A DNA stretch of 7,078 bases from JBHGBB01 sp041946755 (GCA_041946755.1 JBHGBB010000199.1:1-7078), one strand, 5' to 3'; counted from the stretch's first letter, positions 1 to 6,725 are shown. Program-made: numbers and translations. Notes: generated from the letters alone by a model not told the origin.

Positions 1-344
1 CTGAAGATATTAAACAACAGTTACCTTGGTTTAGATCGAAAAGTATCGATACCTTCTGTCCCTTAGGACCGTGTTTAGTTACCCAAGATGAAATTTCTGG
101 GCAGCCGGAACTGGATATTATGATGAAAGTTAATGGCGAAATAAGGCAAAAAGATAATACCCGGAGTCTAATCTTTAAAATCCCGAAATTAATCGCGTTT
201 ATTTCCCAATATATGACCCTCGAACCGGGAGATATTATCGCTACCGGCACCCCGGAAGGTATGAAACCGGTTAAACCGGGGGATGTTATGGAAGTCACTA
301 TCGATAAAATCGGAACCTTGCGCAATCCGGTAGTGCAAGAATAA
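1..344 (+). CDS. Fumarylacetoacetate hydrolase (FAH) family protein, C-terminal part (5' truncated by window edge)
   Basis: Only the last 113 codons are visible; the reading frame is open from base 3 and the true start lies to the left, so the Met codons near base 120 are internal. The sequence shows the FAH C-terminal signature in order: K-S-I-D-T-F-C-P-L-G-P, then V-N-G-E-x-R-Q with N-T-R, then L-I-x-F-I-S-x-Y-M-T-L-E-P-G-D-I-I, then A-T-G-T-P-E-G, then K-P-G-D-V and I-G-T-L-R-N-P-V. In this family the TGTP loop and the lysine of the K-S-x-D-T segment lie around the active site, while the metal-binding acidic residues lie earlier and are outside the window. Members cleave or isomerise acylpyruvate-type substrates in the cytoplasm (fumarylacetoacetate, acylpyruvates, 2-hydroxyhepta-2,4-diene-1,7-dioate) or decarboxylate oxaloacetate. 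The visible part does not decide which. The gene converges on the minus-strand genes and has no evident functional tie to them. Confidence 0.93.
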   Translation, partial: EDIKQQLPWFRSKSIDTFCPLGPCLVTQDEISGQPELDIMMKVNGEIRQKDNTRSLIFKIPKLIAFISQYMTLEPGDIIATGTPEGMKPVKPGDVMEVTIDKIGTLRNPVVQE

Positions 345-356
345 TTCAAAAGCTAA

Positions 357-372
357 CCCCGATGAATCGGGG
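357..372. terminator. Candidate bidirectional terminator hairpin between convergent genes
   Basis: A perfect 6-bp G+C-rich stem (CCCCGA / TCGGGG) with a 4-nt loop starts 13 bases after the FAH-family stop codon. Read on the minus strand it is followed by TTAGCTTTTG, a weak T-rich tail; on the plus strand no T run follows. Its place between convergent genes suits a shared terminator, but the poor T tract means it could equally be a repeat-derived hairpin. Confidence 0.4.
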
Positions 373-388
373 CAAGCCGCAAAGTTTA

Positions 389-408
389 CCCCGAAAACGT
401 ATTCAGGG
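389..408 (-). other. Second G+C-rich hairpin in the convergent spacer
   Basis: On the minus strand CCCTGAA pairs with TTCGGGG (7 bp including one G-T wobble) around a 6-nt loop. On the plus strand the wobble becomes a C-A mismatch, so the hairpin is stronger in the minus-strand transcript. No T run follows. It resembles the neighbouring 357-372 hairpin (both have CCCC/GGGG ends and GA/TC next to them), so the two may be related repeat hairpins or a two-part transcription stop. Confidence 0.4.
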
Positions 409-410
409 CT

Positions 411-443
411 CGCTAAGAATCATCTTACGCTAAGGGCGCAAAG
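411..443. repeat. Degenerate CGCTAAG / CGCAAAG short repeats
   Basis: CGCTAAG occurs at 411-417 and 428-434, and the related CGCAAAG at 437-443. The last two copies start 9 bases apart. This resembles the short-period CTTTGCG-type intergenic repeats found in many bacterial genomes (recalled from general knowledge, not searched). It directly adjoins the T/A-rich repeat at 446-478. Confidence 0.5.
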
Positions 444-445
444 AA

Positions 446-478
446 TATTTACCTATTTAACTTATTTAACTATTTAAC
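446..478. repeat. Tandem 8/9-nt repeat (CTATTTAA / CTTATTTAA)
   Basis: Units run CTATTTAA (453-460), CTTATTTAA (461-469), CTATTTAA (470-477), preceded by the partial unit TATTTAC. The array ends about 7 bases from the stop codon of the minus-strand gene 485-2392, so it would form the start of that gene's 3' untranslated RNA. Bases 453-471 match 4521-4539 exactly over 19 bp. Confidence 0.75.
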
Positions 479-484
479 CAGCAT

Positions 485-2392
485 TTACGGATAGAGCTGT
501 TGTTTAGTCTTTCCATCAAGAGATATTTTATACAGGATATTGTTTTTGGTAATCAAGAAATTCCCGTCAGGTAACGGCAAATTTGTGTATATCATATCGT
601 ATGGAAGGGGTATCTCCTGAATTGTATTGGTATAAATATCAAAAACTCTGCCTGTATTAATGTTTTCAGTATCTTGATAAAGATCGAAAATAATTTTGCA
701 ATTATCGTTAGTCCACCCTCGAATATACATTCCACAATTCCGTTCGCTAATCAAAACCCGTTTTTCTTTCGTTGCTAAATTCACTAACCATATTTCGCAA
801 TCAGAAGAAGTTGAATTCGATGAAATCGCAATCCATTGGCTATCCGGCGAATAGGACCACGATTTAATATTTGGCATAGATAGAATACAGATTGATTTTC
901 CTGTACTATTATATCTTAAATATATATTGCGTAATGCAATTGGTTTATTGGTATTTTCACAATAAAAGTACCATTTATTATCCGGTGAAAAGTACGATGT
1001 AGGAAACGATCCCAAACTTATCATCTGAGATAATGCTTTCCCTTCAAAATTATATTTCACTTGACGGATTTCTAAAGCCCGTTGTTCCTTATTATAACTT
1101 GGATATAAGATGAAATATGATAAATAATCATCATCCATCGACTTACGTTCAGATAAAAAAAACCAAGGGTCATCTTTCGAAGAATTAATCAGTTTATCTT
1201 TTCCATTTTCGATATTCTTCCTCCAAGACTGCCATATTCGCGCAAATGGAAACACCACACTATAATTCAGATTTTTCCCATCTCGATCCCAAGTTGCGTC
1301 GTTTATTTCATGGAATACCCCTTCTCCTTTTAAGGAATATCGTCTGATATTCAAGGCGGATAAATCAAATCGATATGCTTTTTTATTGAATAAACGGCAT
1401 TCAATCAATCCGAATAATTTCCGCGCATTGAATAATATCATAGATTTTCTATCCGGAGAGATAGCACCAAAACCTTCATAAAAATATCCTCGCGGCAGAA
1501 AGGTATATTTTTTAGTGTTATCTAACGGGATTAAACCCAATCGGGTACTTGGAGGACACCGCTCTCCCGTTGATTTAGAAATCGAGGCTACCACTATATT
1601 CTTCGAGGGGATAACTATTTTCGGAGTGATATTAACGATTTGGTTATATTGATAAAACGGATCATGAGAATTAGATTGAATGAGCGCGGCGATAAACACA
1701 TAAATTAACAAACCGAATGCAAGAGCATATACGCTACTTTTAATCCGTTGTTTGGCAATTAAAATCTCCGGCCGGGTGAAGATATAATAACTGATCCACA
1801 ACAATAACAAGATTAAAATCCATAAACTCCCATACCATCGCTCGGCTAAAAAGAATATGTTTCCGATAAATAACCATAGAAAAGTAATACACCCGCAAAA
1901 TATAAGGCTGCCAAACGTGGCGCTGATCGAGTTCGATACAATAACTGAAATTACCAAGCCGCTCGCATAGAATAAAGATAGAAGCATCATCAAGGTATAT
2001 TGGTCTTTAACCATATCATAAACTAAGTCCTGGAGTTGAACCGGATGCGGAGTTAATTTCGAGATATAATAGATGCCGATACTTGAACCAAGCATAAGCA
2101 GTAATATAAAGAAGATACCGAACCCTACTTTCGTCACCCAGAGTTTCGCGCGCGATATCGGCTGGGATAATAGCAATGGCATGGTATTTTTCCCGAATTC
2201 ACTGGAAAATAGGTTGGTAGTTATTATGACTATAAATAGCGGGATGAAATAAAAAACCGTTTTGATATCATTTACTGCCGGATTAAACTCCCGGTTGATT
2301 TCTAATAAATAGGCTAATAGGCAGATTACCCCAATTGCCATAATCAGGATAACCCAGTTTTCCCGCCATTCTTTCCAAATCAATGCTCGCAT
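485..2392 (-). CDS. ABC-2 type permease fused to a C-terminal TolB/PD40-like beta-propeller (third copy)
   Basis: This 635-residue membrane protein starts MRALIWKEWREN, which aligns with the starts of the two upstream fusions; no clear Shine-Dalgarno sequence precedes it. Predicted helices lie near residues 14-32, 45-62, 89-110, 134-153, 160-183, 188-206 and 220-239. The segment 65-88 has the ABC-2 permease pattern E-x-G-x-x-T-M, L-L-x-Q-P-I-S-R and a closing K, thought to be cytoplasmic in this superfamily. A basic loop (R207, K214, R216, K218) before helix 7 is also cytoplasmic by charge, placing residues 240-635 outside. That part carries degenerate PD40/TolB-type repeats at about 311-321, 368-378, 468-477, 514-524, 560-569 and 607-614, and ends GKTKQQLYP. 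The likely role is membrane subunit of an ABC exporter; the substrate is unknown. It is last in the run, 105 bp after its close paralogue 2498-4408, and its propeller repeats are more eroded than those of the first fusion. Confidence 0.88.
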   Translation of the reverse strand: MRALIWKEWRENWVILIMAIGVICLLAYLLEINREFNPAVNDIKTVFYFIPLFIVIITTNLFSSEFGKNTMPLLLSQPISRAKLWVTKVGFGIFFILLLMLGSSIGIYYISKLTPHPVQLQDLVYDMVKDQYTLMMLLSLFYASGLVISVIVSNSISATFGSLIFCGCITFLWLFIGNIFFLAERWYGSLWILILLLLWISYYIFTRPEILIAKQRIKSSVYALAFGLLIYVFIAALIQSNSHDPFYQYNQIVNITPKIVIPSKNIVVASISKSTGERCPPSTRLGLIPLDNTKKYTFLPRGYFYEGFGAISPDRKSMILFNARKLFGLIECRLFNKKAYRFDLSALNIRRYSLKGEGVFHEINDATWDRDGKNLNYSVVFPFARIWQSWRKNIENGKDKLINSSKDDPWFFLSERKSMDDDYLSYFILYPSYNKEQRALEIRQVKYNFEGKALSQMISLGSFPTSYFSPDNKWYFYCENTNKPIALRNIYLRYNSTGKSICILSMPNIKSWSYSPDSQWIAISSNSTSSDCEIWLVNLATKEKRVLISERNCGMYIRGWTNDNCKIIFDLYQDTENINTGRVFDIYTNTIQEIPLPYDMIYTNLPLPDGNFLITKNNILYKISLDGKTKQQLYP

Positions 2393-2403
2393 ACGCTTCG
2401 CTT

Positions 2404-2490
2404 AACTGAAAAACGTAAGAACGTAAGAACGAAAGAACAATTCGCTATTCATTTTGTTCTTCCGTTTCTCTGTTTTTCAGTTCTTCCGTT
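2404..2490. repeat. 8-nt-period repeats in inverted orientation filling the spacer
   Basis: On the plus strand, 2406-2440 reads as octamers close to CGTAAGAA (CGTAAGAA twice, then CGAAAGAA, CAA). From 2454 to 2490 the same motif appears reversed (TTGTTCTT, CCGTTTCT, CTGTTTTT, CAGTTCTT, CCGTTA). The inner ends AAGAACAA (2433-2440) and TTGTTCTT (2454-2461) pair perfectly around a 13-nt loop, and AACTGAAAAA (2404-2413) has its complement TTTTTCAGTT at 2473-2482. The two arms differ by one octamer in length. The array spans most of the gap between the two paralogous fusion genes and may fold as an imperfect hairpin. Confidence 0.65.
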
Positions 2491-2497
2491 ATCTTTT

Positions 2498-4408
2498 CTA
2501 CGGATATAGCTGTTGCTTAACCTTTCCATCCAACGAGACTTTATAAAGTACTTTATCGTAAGTTATTAAAAACTCGTTATTAGGTAACGATAAAGTATTG
2601 TAAAAAGAATCGTAACGGAATGGGAAATCTCGCATTTCATGCGAATAGATATCGATAACCTTTATCGGATTGGGTTCTTTATTTGACAACCATAAACTAA
2701 AAATAATATTGCGACTATCACTCGACCATCCCCGAAAAGTAAGTGCGTTCGCTGGTTTGTTCACCAGTACTCGTTTTTCTTTCGTTTCTAAGTTTACCAA
2801 CCAAAGTGCATATTCAGTAGTGGTTGATACCGTAGAAATGGCAATCCATTTACTATCCGGAGACCAGAACCCGGACTTAATATGCGGCGAGGATAGGATT
2901 TCGGTTGATTCATTAGTGGCTAAATTTTTTAAATATACTTTTCTCAATTCGCTCGGGTCGCCAGTATTCTGACTATATAGTAACCAATTTTTATCCGGCG
3001 AAATAATCGGATAAGTATGGTTACCATATTGCGTATTCTGCCAGAGAATTTTCCCATCCAAACTGATCTGTGCTAATCGTAATATTTCTTGTCTCCGCTT
3101 CGCGTCATACCCAAGATAGTACCAGGTGTAAAATGAATTGCCATCCTTAGTCCAACTATATTCATAAGAATAATGAGAAAGGTATTCCGGTGGCATATTT
3201 ATAATTTTATTTACCCGGGTGTTGATATTAATGATCCGGGTCTGAAAGTCGGGTTTAAAACGGTCAATAACGGTATACAATATCCTCTGGTCGTCCGCTG
3301 ACCATGCCGTATTCATGATCTCCTTAAATAATCCTACTCCCGGTACAGGTAACCGATGGATATTGCGCGTAGTTAAATCGAGTAGATATATTCTCGGACC
3401 AAATAATTGGCTTTCTACCAATCCGAAAAATCGTCGCGAATTATATAACTCGATATATCGCTGATCCGGAGAAATAATATTTGATCTTTCACAGTAATAT
3501 CCGCGAGGTAAATAGGTATACTGTTTAGGACTATCCAATGAAATCAAACAGAGACGAGAACTATAAGAATATCTTTGCTCGCTAATTTTGGAAATAGATG
3601 CTAGTAATAGATGTTTAGATGGAATAACTGTTCGGCAATCAATATACGATATTTGTCTATATTTAAAAAATACATCGTTGTAGTTCGATTGATAAAACAC
3701 CGAAATAATGGCATAACCCAGAGTTATAATGCCAACGAAACTCAATCCGGATTTAATCCGTTTTTTAGTAATTAATATTTCCGGTCGAGTAAAAACATAA
3801 TAACTACTTAAAAGCAAAACGAGAATTATTACCCAAATATTCCAATACCAAGCATTCGTTAAATTAAATACCACGGTAATAAATTCAACGAAAATGACGA
3901 CGAATCCGGCGAACAAGAGGCTGCCAAACGCTGCGACAATGGTATTCGAAACCATAACCGCAATGAATAAGCCACTTACATAGAGTAACGCCAGCGCTAA
4001 CAGTACATCGTTGTGGTCGGTAACCGAAAAATTAAAGATATCGGTTAACGCCATCGGATGCGGAGTAAGCTGCGAAATACAATAGACACCAAATCCTGAA
4101 CCGAACGTTAAAATAAGAACCAAGACGAACCCGAAACTCGCTTTAGCAATCCAGATTTGCGACCGAGATAACGGCTGGGTAAGGAGAAACGGCATGGTTT
4201 TATGCCCAAATTCAGTCGAAAACAGGTTGGCAGTGATAATGGTGATAAATAACGGGATGAAAAGGAAAACAATTTTGACATCGTTCACTCCCGGATTAAA
4301 CTCCCGGTTGATCTGCATCAGGTACGTTAATAAACAAATAGCACCAATCGCTATCATCACAATCGGCCAATTCTCCCGCCATTCTTTCCAAATAAGAGAT
4401 TTAAACAT
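2498..4408 (-). CDS. ABC-2 type permease fused to a C-terminal TolB/PD40-like beta-propeller (second copy)
   Basis: This 636-residue protein is the tandem paralogue of 485-2392. By eye about 64% of the first 120 residues are identical and the architecture matches residue for residue. Helices are predicted near 14-32, 46-63, 90-111, 134-154, 161-184, 189-206 and 221-239. The ABC-2 loop E66-x-G-x-x-T-M...Q-P-L-S-R lies at 66-82. The basic stretch R208...K215, K216, R217, K219 precedes helix 7, so the region after residue 240 should be extracytoplasmic. PD40-like repeats appear at 312-322, 369-379, 419-429, 469-479, 515-525 and 561-571, several still with S-P-D or W-S-x-D; the chain ends GKVKQQLYP. 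No ATPase motifs are present, so it needs a separate nucleotide-binding subunit. The start is fixed by alignment with its paralogues; no ribosome binding site is evident, and short CGCAGATT-type repeats lie about ten bases upstream. The exporter role is inferred from family; the substrate is unknown. Confidence 0.88.
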   Translation of the reverse strand: MFKSLIWKEWRENWPIVMIAIGAICLLTYLMQINREFNPGVNDVKIVFLFIPLFITIITANLFSTEFGHKTMPFLLTQPLSRSQIWIAKASFGFVLVLILTFGSGFGVYCISQLTPHPMALTDIFNFSVTDHNDVLLALALLYVSGLFIAVMVSNTIVAAFGSLLFAGFVVIFVEFITVVFNLTNAWYWNIWVIILVLLLSSYYVFTRPEILITKKRIKSGLSFVGIITLGYAIISVFYQSNYNDVFFKYRQISYIDCRTVIPSKHLLLASISKISEQRYSYSSRLCLISLDSPKQYTYLPRGYYCERSNIISPDQRYIELYNSRRFFGLVESQLFGPRIYLLDLTTRNIHRLPVPGVGLFKEIMNTAWSADDQRILYTVIDRFKPDFQTRIININTRVNKIINMPPEYLSHYSYEYSWTKDGNSFYTWYYLGYDAKRRQEILRLAQISLDGKILWQNTQYGNHTYPIISPDKNWLLYSQNTGDPSELRKVYLKNLATNESTEILSSPHIKSGFWSPDSKWIAISTVSTTTEYALWLVNLETKEKRVLVNKPANALTFRGWSSDSRNIIFSLWLSNKEPNPIKVIDIYSHEMRDFPFRYDSFYNTLSLPNNEFLITYDKVLYKVSLDGKVKQQLYP

Positions 4409-4418
4409 AATTTTAGGC

Positions 4419-4446
4419 CGCAGATTTGCGCTGAGTATCGCAGATT
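4419..4446. repeat. CGCAGATT short-period repeat upstream of the second fusion gene
   Basis: CGCAGATT occurs at 4419-4426 and 4439-4446 with the related GCGCTGA between them. The copies end 10 bases before the start codon of the minus-strand gene 2498-4408, in the region where its ribosome binding site would be expected. It resembles the ATCTGCG-type intergenic repeats seen in many bacterial genomes (general knowledge, not searched). Confidence 0.5.
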
Positions 4447-4503
4447 AAAAATTAAAACATCGGCTTCTATGCAATCCCAGCGTTTATCTACGTTCTTCTC
4501 TTT

Positions 4504-4540
4504 CTTATTTAACCATTTAACTATTTAACTTATTTAACTT
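4504..4540. repeat. Tandem 8/9-nt repeat (CTTATTTAA / CTATTTAA), same family as 446-478
   Basis: Units run CTTATTTAA, CCATTTAA, CTATTTAA, CTTATTTAA, CTT. The array ends 4 bases from the stop codon of the minus-strand gene 4545-6725. Bases 4521-4539 are identical to 453-471, which lie just after the stop of the third fusion gene. On the minus strand every unit contains TAA or TAG. Confidence 0.78.
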
Positions 4541-4544
4541 GTTT

Positions 4545-6725
4545 TTATGGAAATAGTTGCTTTCGCTCTTTACCATCAATATGGATGGAATATACGACCA
4601 TTTTCGGCTGCGTGGCATCAGCCTCCTTTAATGCAACGGTATATGCCATTGTTACATCATTGACCCAGATAAGGTCGGTATATAGCGTCGGATCAATCAA
4701 TATCATTTGTTGAGACCCTTTATATCTTGATGTAGGAACTGAAATCCGGTCTTTAAACCCAGGACTCGAAATAAACCAGCTTTTTTCGGATTGCATATCA
4801 TAGATAGTAGTCGCCGCTTCTTCAGGTAATTCCGCTACCTTTTGTTTTCCGATGAATACGATATATCTTCCATCTGGTGACCAAACCGGATTTAAGGAAA
4901 CGATATCAGCCACTTGTTTTAAACCTGCATTTTCCTGTAACGGTAATATCCATAAACTATGCTGAGCTGATGAAATAGTATAAGCATAATTACGCGGGTT
5001 CGTATGAGAGTTGTATATACTAGTATGCATAGCATAGTATTCGTCAGTATTGACAAATGCCAGATGTCGACTATCCGGTGACCAGAATAATTTCCCGAAT
5101 CGATTGCTGGCTATTACCGAGATAAGGTTTCCGGTTTCCAGATTCTTAAGCATAATCGGGATATGCCAATCCGGATATTTCCTGGTTACGTCAGAAAACG
5201 CCTGCCATTTGCCGTCAGGTGAACTGCATGGACTTTGGTTTGACCCGGTATGGTAATGCTTATCGATTACCGTTCCATCTATTCGGATATGATAGCAAGC
5301 GCCAAGACTAATTCCTTCATTCGTTTGCGGTGGATAACCGATATAGAGAGAATGATTATCTGCAAACCAGGATTTCAGATACCAGCCATTATTATCCTTT
5401 TCCGGTAAGAGGATTACTTTTTCGATAGAAGTCTTTAAATTGAATATACATAGCTGATCTTCGGATTTAGTTTTCTTATTGTTCCGGAAAACGGTTTTCC
5501 GATATGCAAGTTTGGTTCCATCCGGCGACCAGATTAGCGCCGGATTGCCTTGAACGATATCATGCCCAAACCCCATATCTTTGGTTGGTAAAGCCCGTTT
5601 ATGAGAACCATCAGGATTCATCAGCCAAATACGCGTTTGTCGGTCAGCTCTGCGCCAGCCGAAATAACTCCGGTCAGAAACGAATGCTATCTGAGACTGG
5701 TTAAGCGATTTCGAGCTCTTATCTACTCCTAAAGGAATCAATTTAACCGGGGATAAAATCGGATTGTCGCACCCTCTACCAGTTATACATAGTTTTGGAG
5801 CAGTTGTCCATATTCTGGATTCCCCAGCTTCTTCTTGAACTGAAAAAAGAATTTGCTGTTCATCTACATCCACTCCGATAAGAAAAATATTATGAATATC
5901 TCTCTGATGGAAACTGACTACTCCTATTCTATAAGGAATTAAGCTTATGAGAAATAGTATTATCGATATTGGAATAACGCAATATAGCCATAGATAACGA
6001 GCCGGTTTATCCCAATAATCCGCACGACAGAAAATCAGATGTGATGCCACAAAACATATTACCGATGCCGGTAAAAATAACCGCATTGCATCTTGCCAAT
6101 TAAACTGCCAACAGTAAACTCCTCCAACAAACCCCAATCCCAGAAAAAGTGTGAAAGTACCGGTGCATCCAGCCAGAATGGTTACTGCCGTGTTATCAAG
6201 AAACACACTAAATAACATCGTTAATGCATACATCATTAAAATTAAATATAAAGAATAGGGTAAATATGGAGTAAATTGGGTTGGAGTTCCGGTTCCCGAT
6301 TGGATAGAATACAGATCTTGTGTGAATGCTAAAGAAGAACCGGTCAATCGATGGATGACCATAATTGCAATGTAAACTAAGCCAATAAAAATCAGCCCGA
6401 AAATGGTTTTGGTCAGCCAAATCCTGGTGCGGGAAAGCGGTTGGATAAACAAGAACGCCATAGTTTTTTTGCCTTTTTCATCGGCAAAAGAGGTGGCGAC
6501 TATCCCACAAGCGAGAATACTACATAGAATATAATACCCAAAAACCCGGATGCTTCCTTCAGCAACCCACCAATCATTCGGTCCTGGATAGCCATATCTA
6601 TAGCTGCCATATTGTAGCCAAATCCCTAACCAGGTTACACCAATCCAGCCGAGAAACAGGAGGAGCGTGCCATAGATTGCCCCGCGATTCAACCGCCATT
6701 CTTTCCAGAATAAAGATTGCAGCAT
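4545..6725 (-). CDS. ABC-2 type permease fused to a C-terminal TolB/PD40-like beta-propeller (first copy, longest)
   Basis: This 726-residue protein begins MLQSLFWKEWRLN and is preceded by a good ribosome binding site, GAGGT five bases before ATG. Helices are predicted near 15-37, 61-80, 105-126, 156-175, 180-205, 215-233 and 245-265. Residues 83-106 hold the ABC-2 loop E-K-G-K-K-T-M, QPLSR and closing K. The C-terminal 460 residues are a recognisable TolB-like propeller: Q-I-A-F-V-S-D-R at 345-352 followed by R-I-W-L-M-N-P-D-G-S at 365-374, then PD40 motifs at 398-408 (WSPDGTKLAY), 501-511, 547-557 and 614-624 (WSPDGRYIVF). It ends GKERKQLFP. It is more diverged from the two downstream fusions than they are from each other, with a longer loop after helix 1 and a longer propeller. 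No protease domain follows the propeller, arguing against a prolyl-oligopeptidase. It follows the partial permease gene by 24 bp, so the two are probably co-transcribed. Role: exporter membrane subunit, substrate unknown. Confidence 0.9.
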   Translation of the reverse strand: MLQSLFWKEWRLNRGAIYGTLLLFLGWIGVTWLGIWLQYGSYRYGYPGPNDWWVAEGSIRVFGYYILCSILACGIVATSFADEKGKKTMAFLFIQPLSRTRIWLTKTIFGLIFIGLVYIAIMVIHRLTGSSLAFTQDLYSIQSGTGTPTQFTPYLPYSLYLILMMYALTMLFSVFLDNTAVTILAGCTGTFTLFLGLGFVGGVYCWQFNWQDAMRLFLPASVICFVASHLIFCRADYWDKPARYLWLYCVIPISIILFLISLIPYRIGVVSFHQRDIHNIFLIGVDVDEQQILFSVQEEAGESRIWTTAPKLCITGRGCDNPILSPVKLIPLGVDKSSKSLNQSQIAFVSDRSYFGWRRADRQTRIWLMNPDGSHKRALPTKDMGFGHDIVQGNPALIWSPDGTKLAYRKTVFRNNKKTKSEDQLCIFNLKTSIEKVILLPEKDNNGWYLKSWFADNHSLYIGYPPQTNEGISLGACYHIRIDGTVIDKHYHTGSNQSPCSSPDGKWQAFSDVTRKYPDWHIPIMLKNLETGNLISVIASNRFGKLFWSPDSRHLAFVNTDEYYAMHTSIYNSHTNPRNYAYTISSAQHSLWILPLQENAGLKQVADIVSLNPVWSPDGRYIVFIGKQKVAELPEEAATTIYDMQSEKSWFISSPGFKDRISVPTSRYKGSQQMILIDPTLYTDLIWVNDVTMAYTVALKEADATQPKMVVYSIHIDGKERKQLFP

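Noticed and set aside
120..344. A separate 74-residue gene beginning at the Met codon at 120.
   Set aside because: The same frame is open upstream to the window edge and encodes conserved FAH-family residues before this Met, so it is an internal codon of a truncated larger gene.
446..478. The tandem short repeats as a CRISPR array.
   Set aside because: Units are 8-9 nt without unique spacers of constant length, and no cas-like gene is nearby.
2404..2490. Inverted octamers as terminal inverted repeats of a small mobile element.
   Set aside because: The arms enclose only a 13-nt loop, no target-site duplication is visible, and the sequence is explained by octamer periodicity.
2670..2972. Plus-strand open frame of 100 codons inside gene 2498-4408.
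   Set aside because: It lies wholly opposite a gene with clear paralogues and domain motifs, and its translation has no recognisable family features; it is a shadow frame.
4194..4448. Plus-strand open frame of 84 codons overlapping the start of gene 2498-4408.
   Set aside because: It is antisense to the conserved permease N-terminus and runs into the repeat-bearing spacer; nothing supports coding.
5050..5704. Two plus-strand open frames (5050-5256 and 5504-5704) opposite the propeller of gene 4545-6725.
   Set aside because: Both are antisense to clear WSPDG-type repeats, and their translations look like complements of those repeats.
4545..5900. The propeller region as a prolyl-oligopeptidase or dipeptidyl-peptidase N-terminal domain.
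   Set aside because: The protein ends directly after the last propeller motif; no alpha/beta-hydrolase domain or catalytic G-x-S-x-G follows.
6208..6420. A 70-codon minus-strand frame overlapping gene 4545-6725 in another phase, possibly a frameshift product.
   Set aside because: The main frame runs unbroken with helices and motifs in the expected places, so no frameshift is needed.
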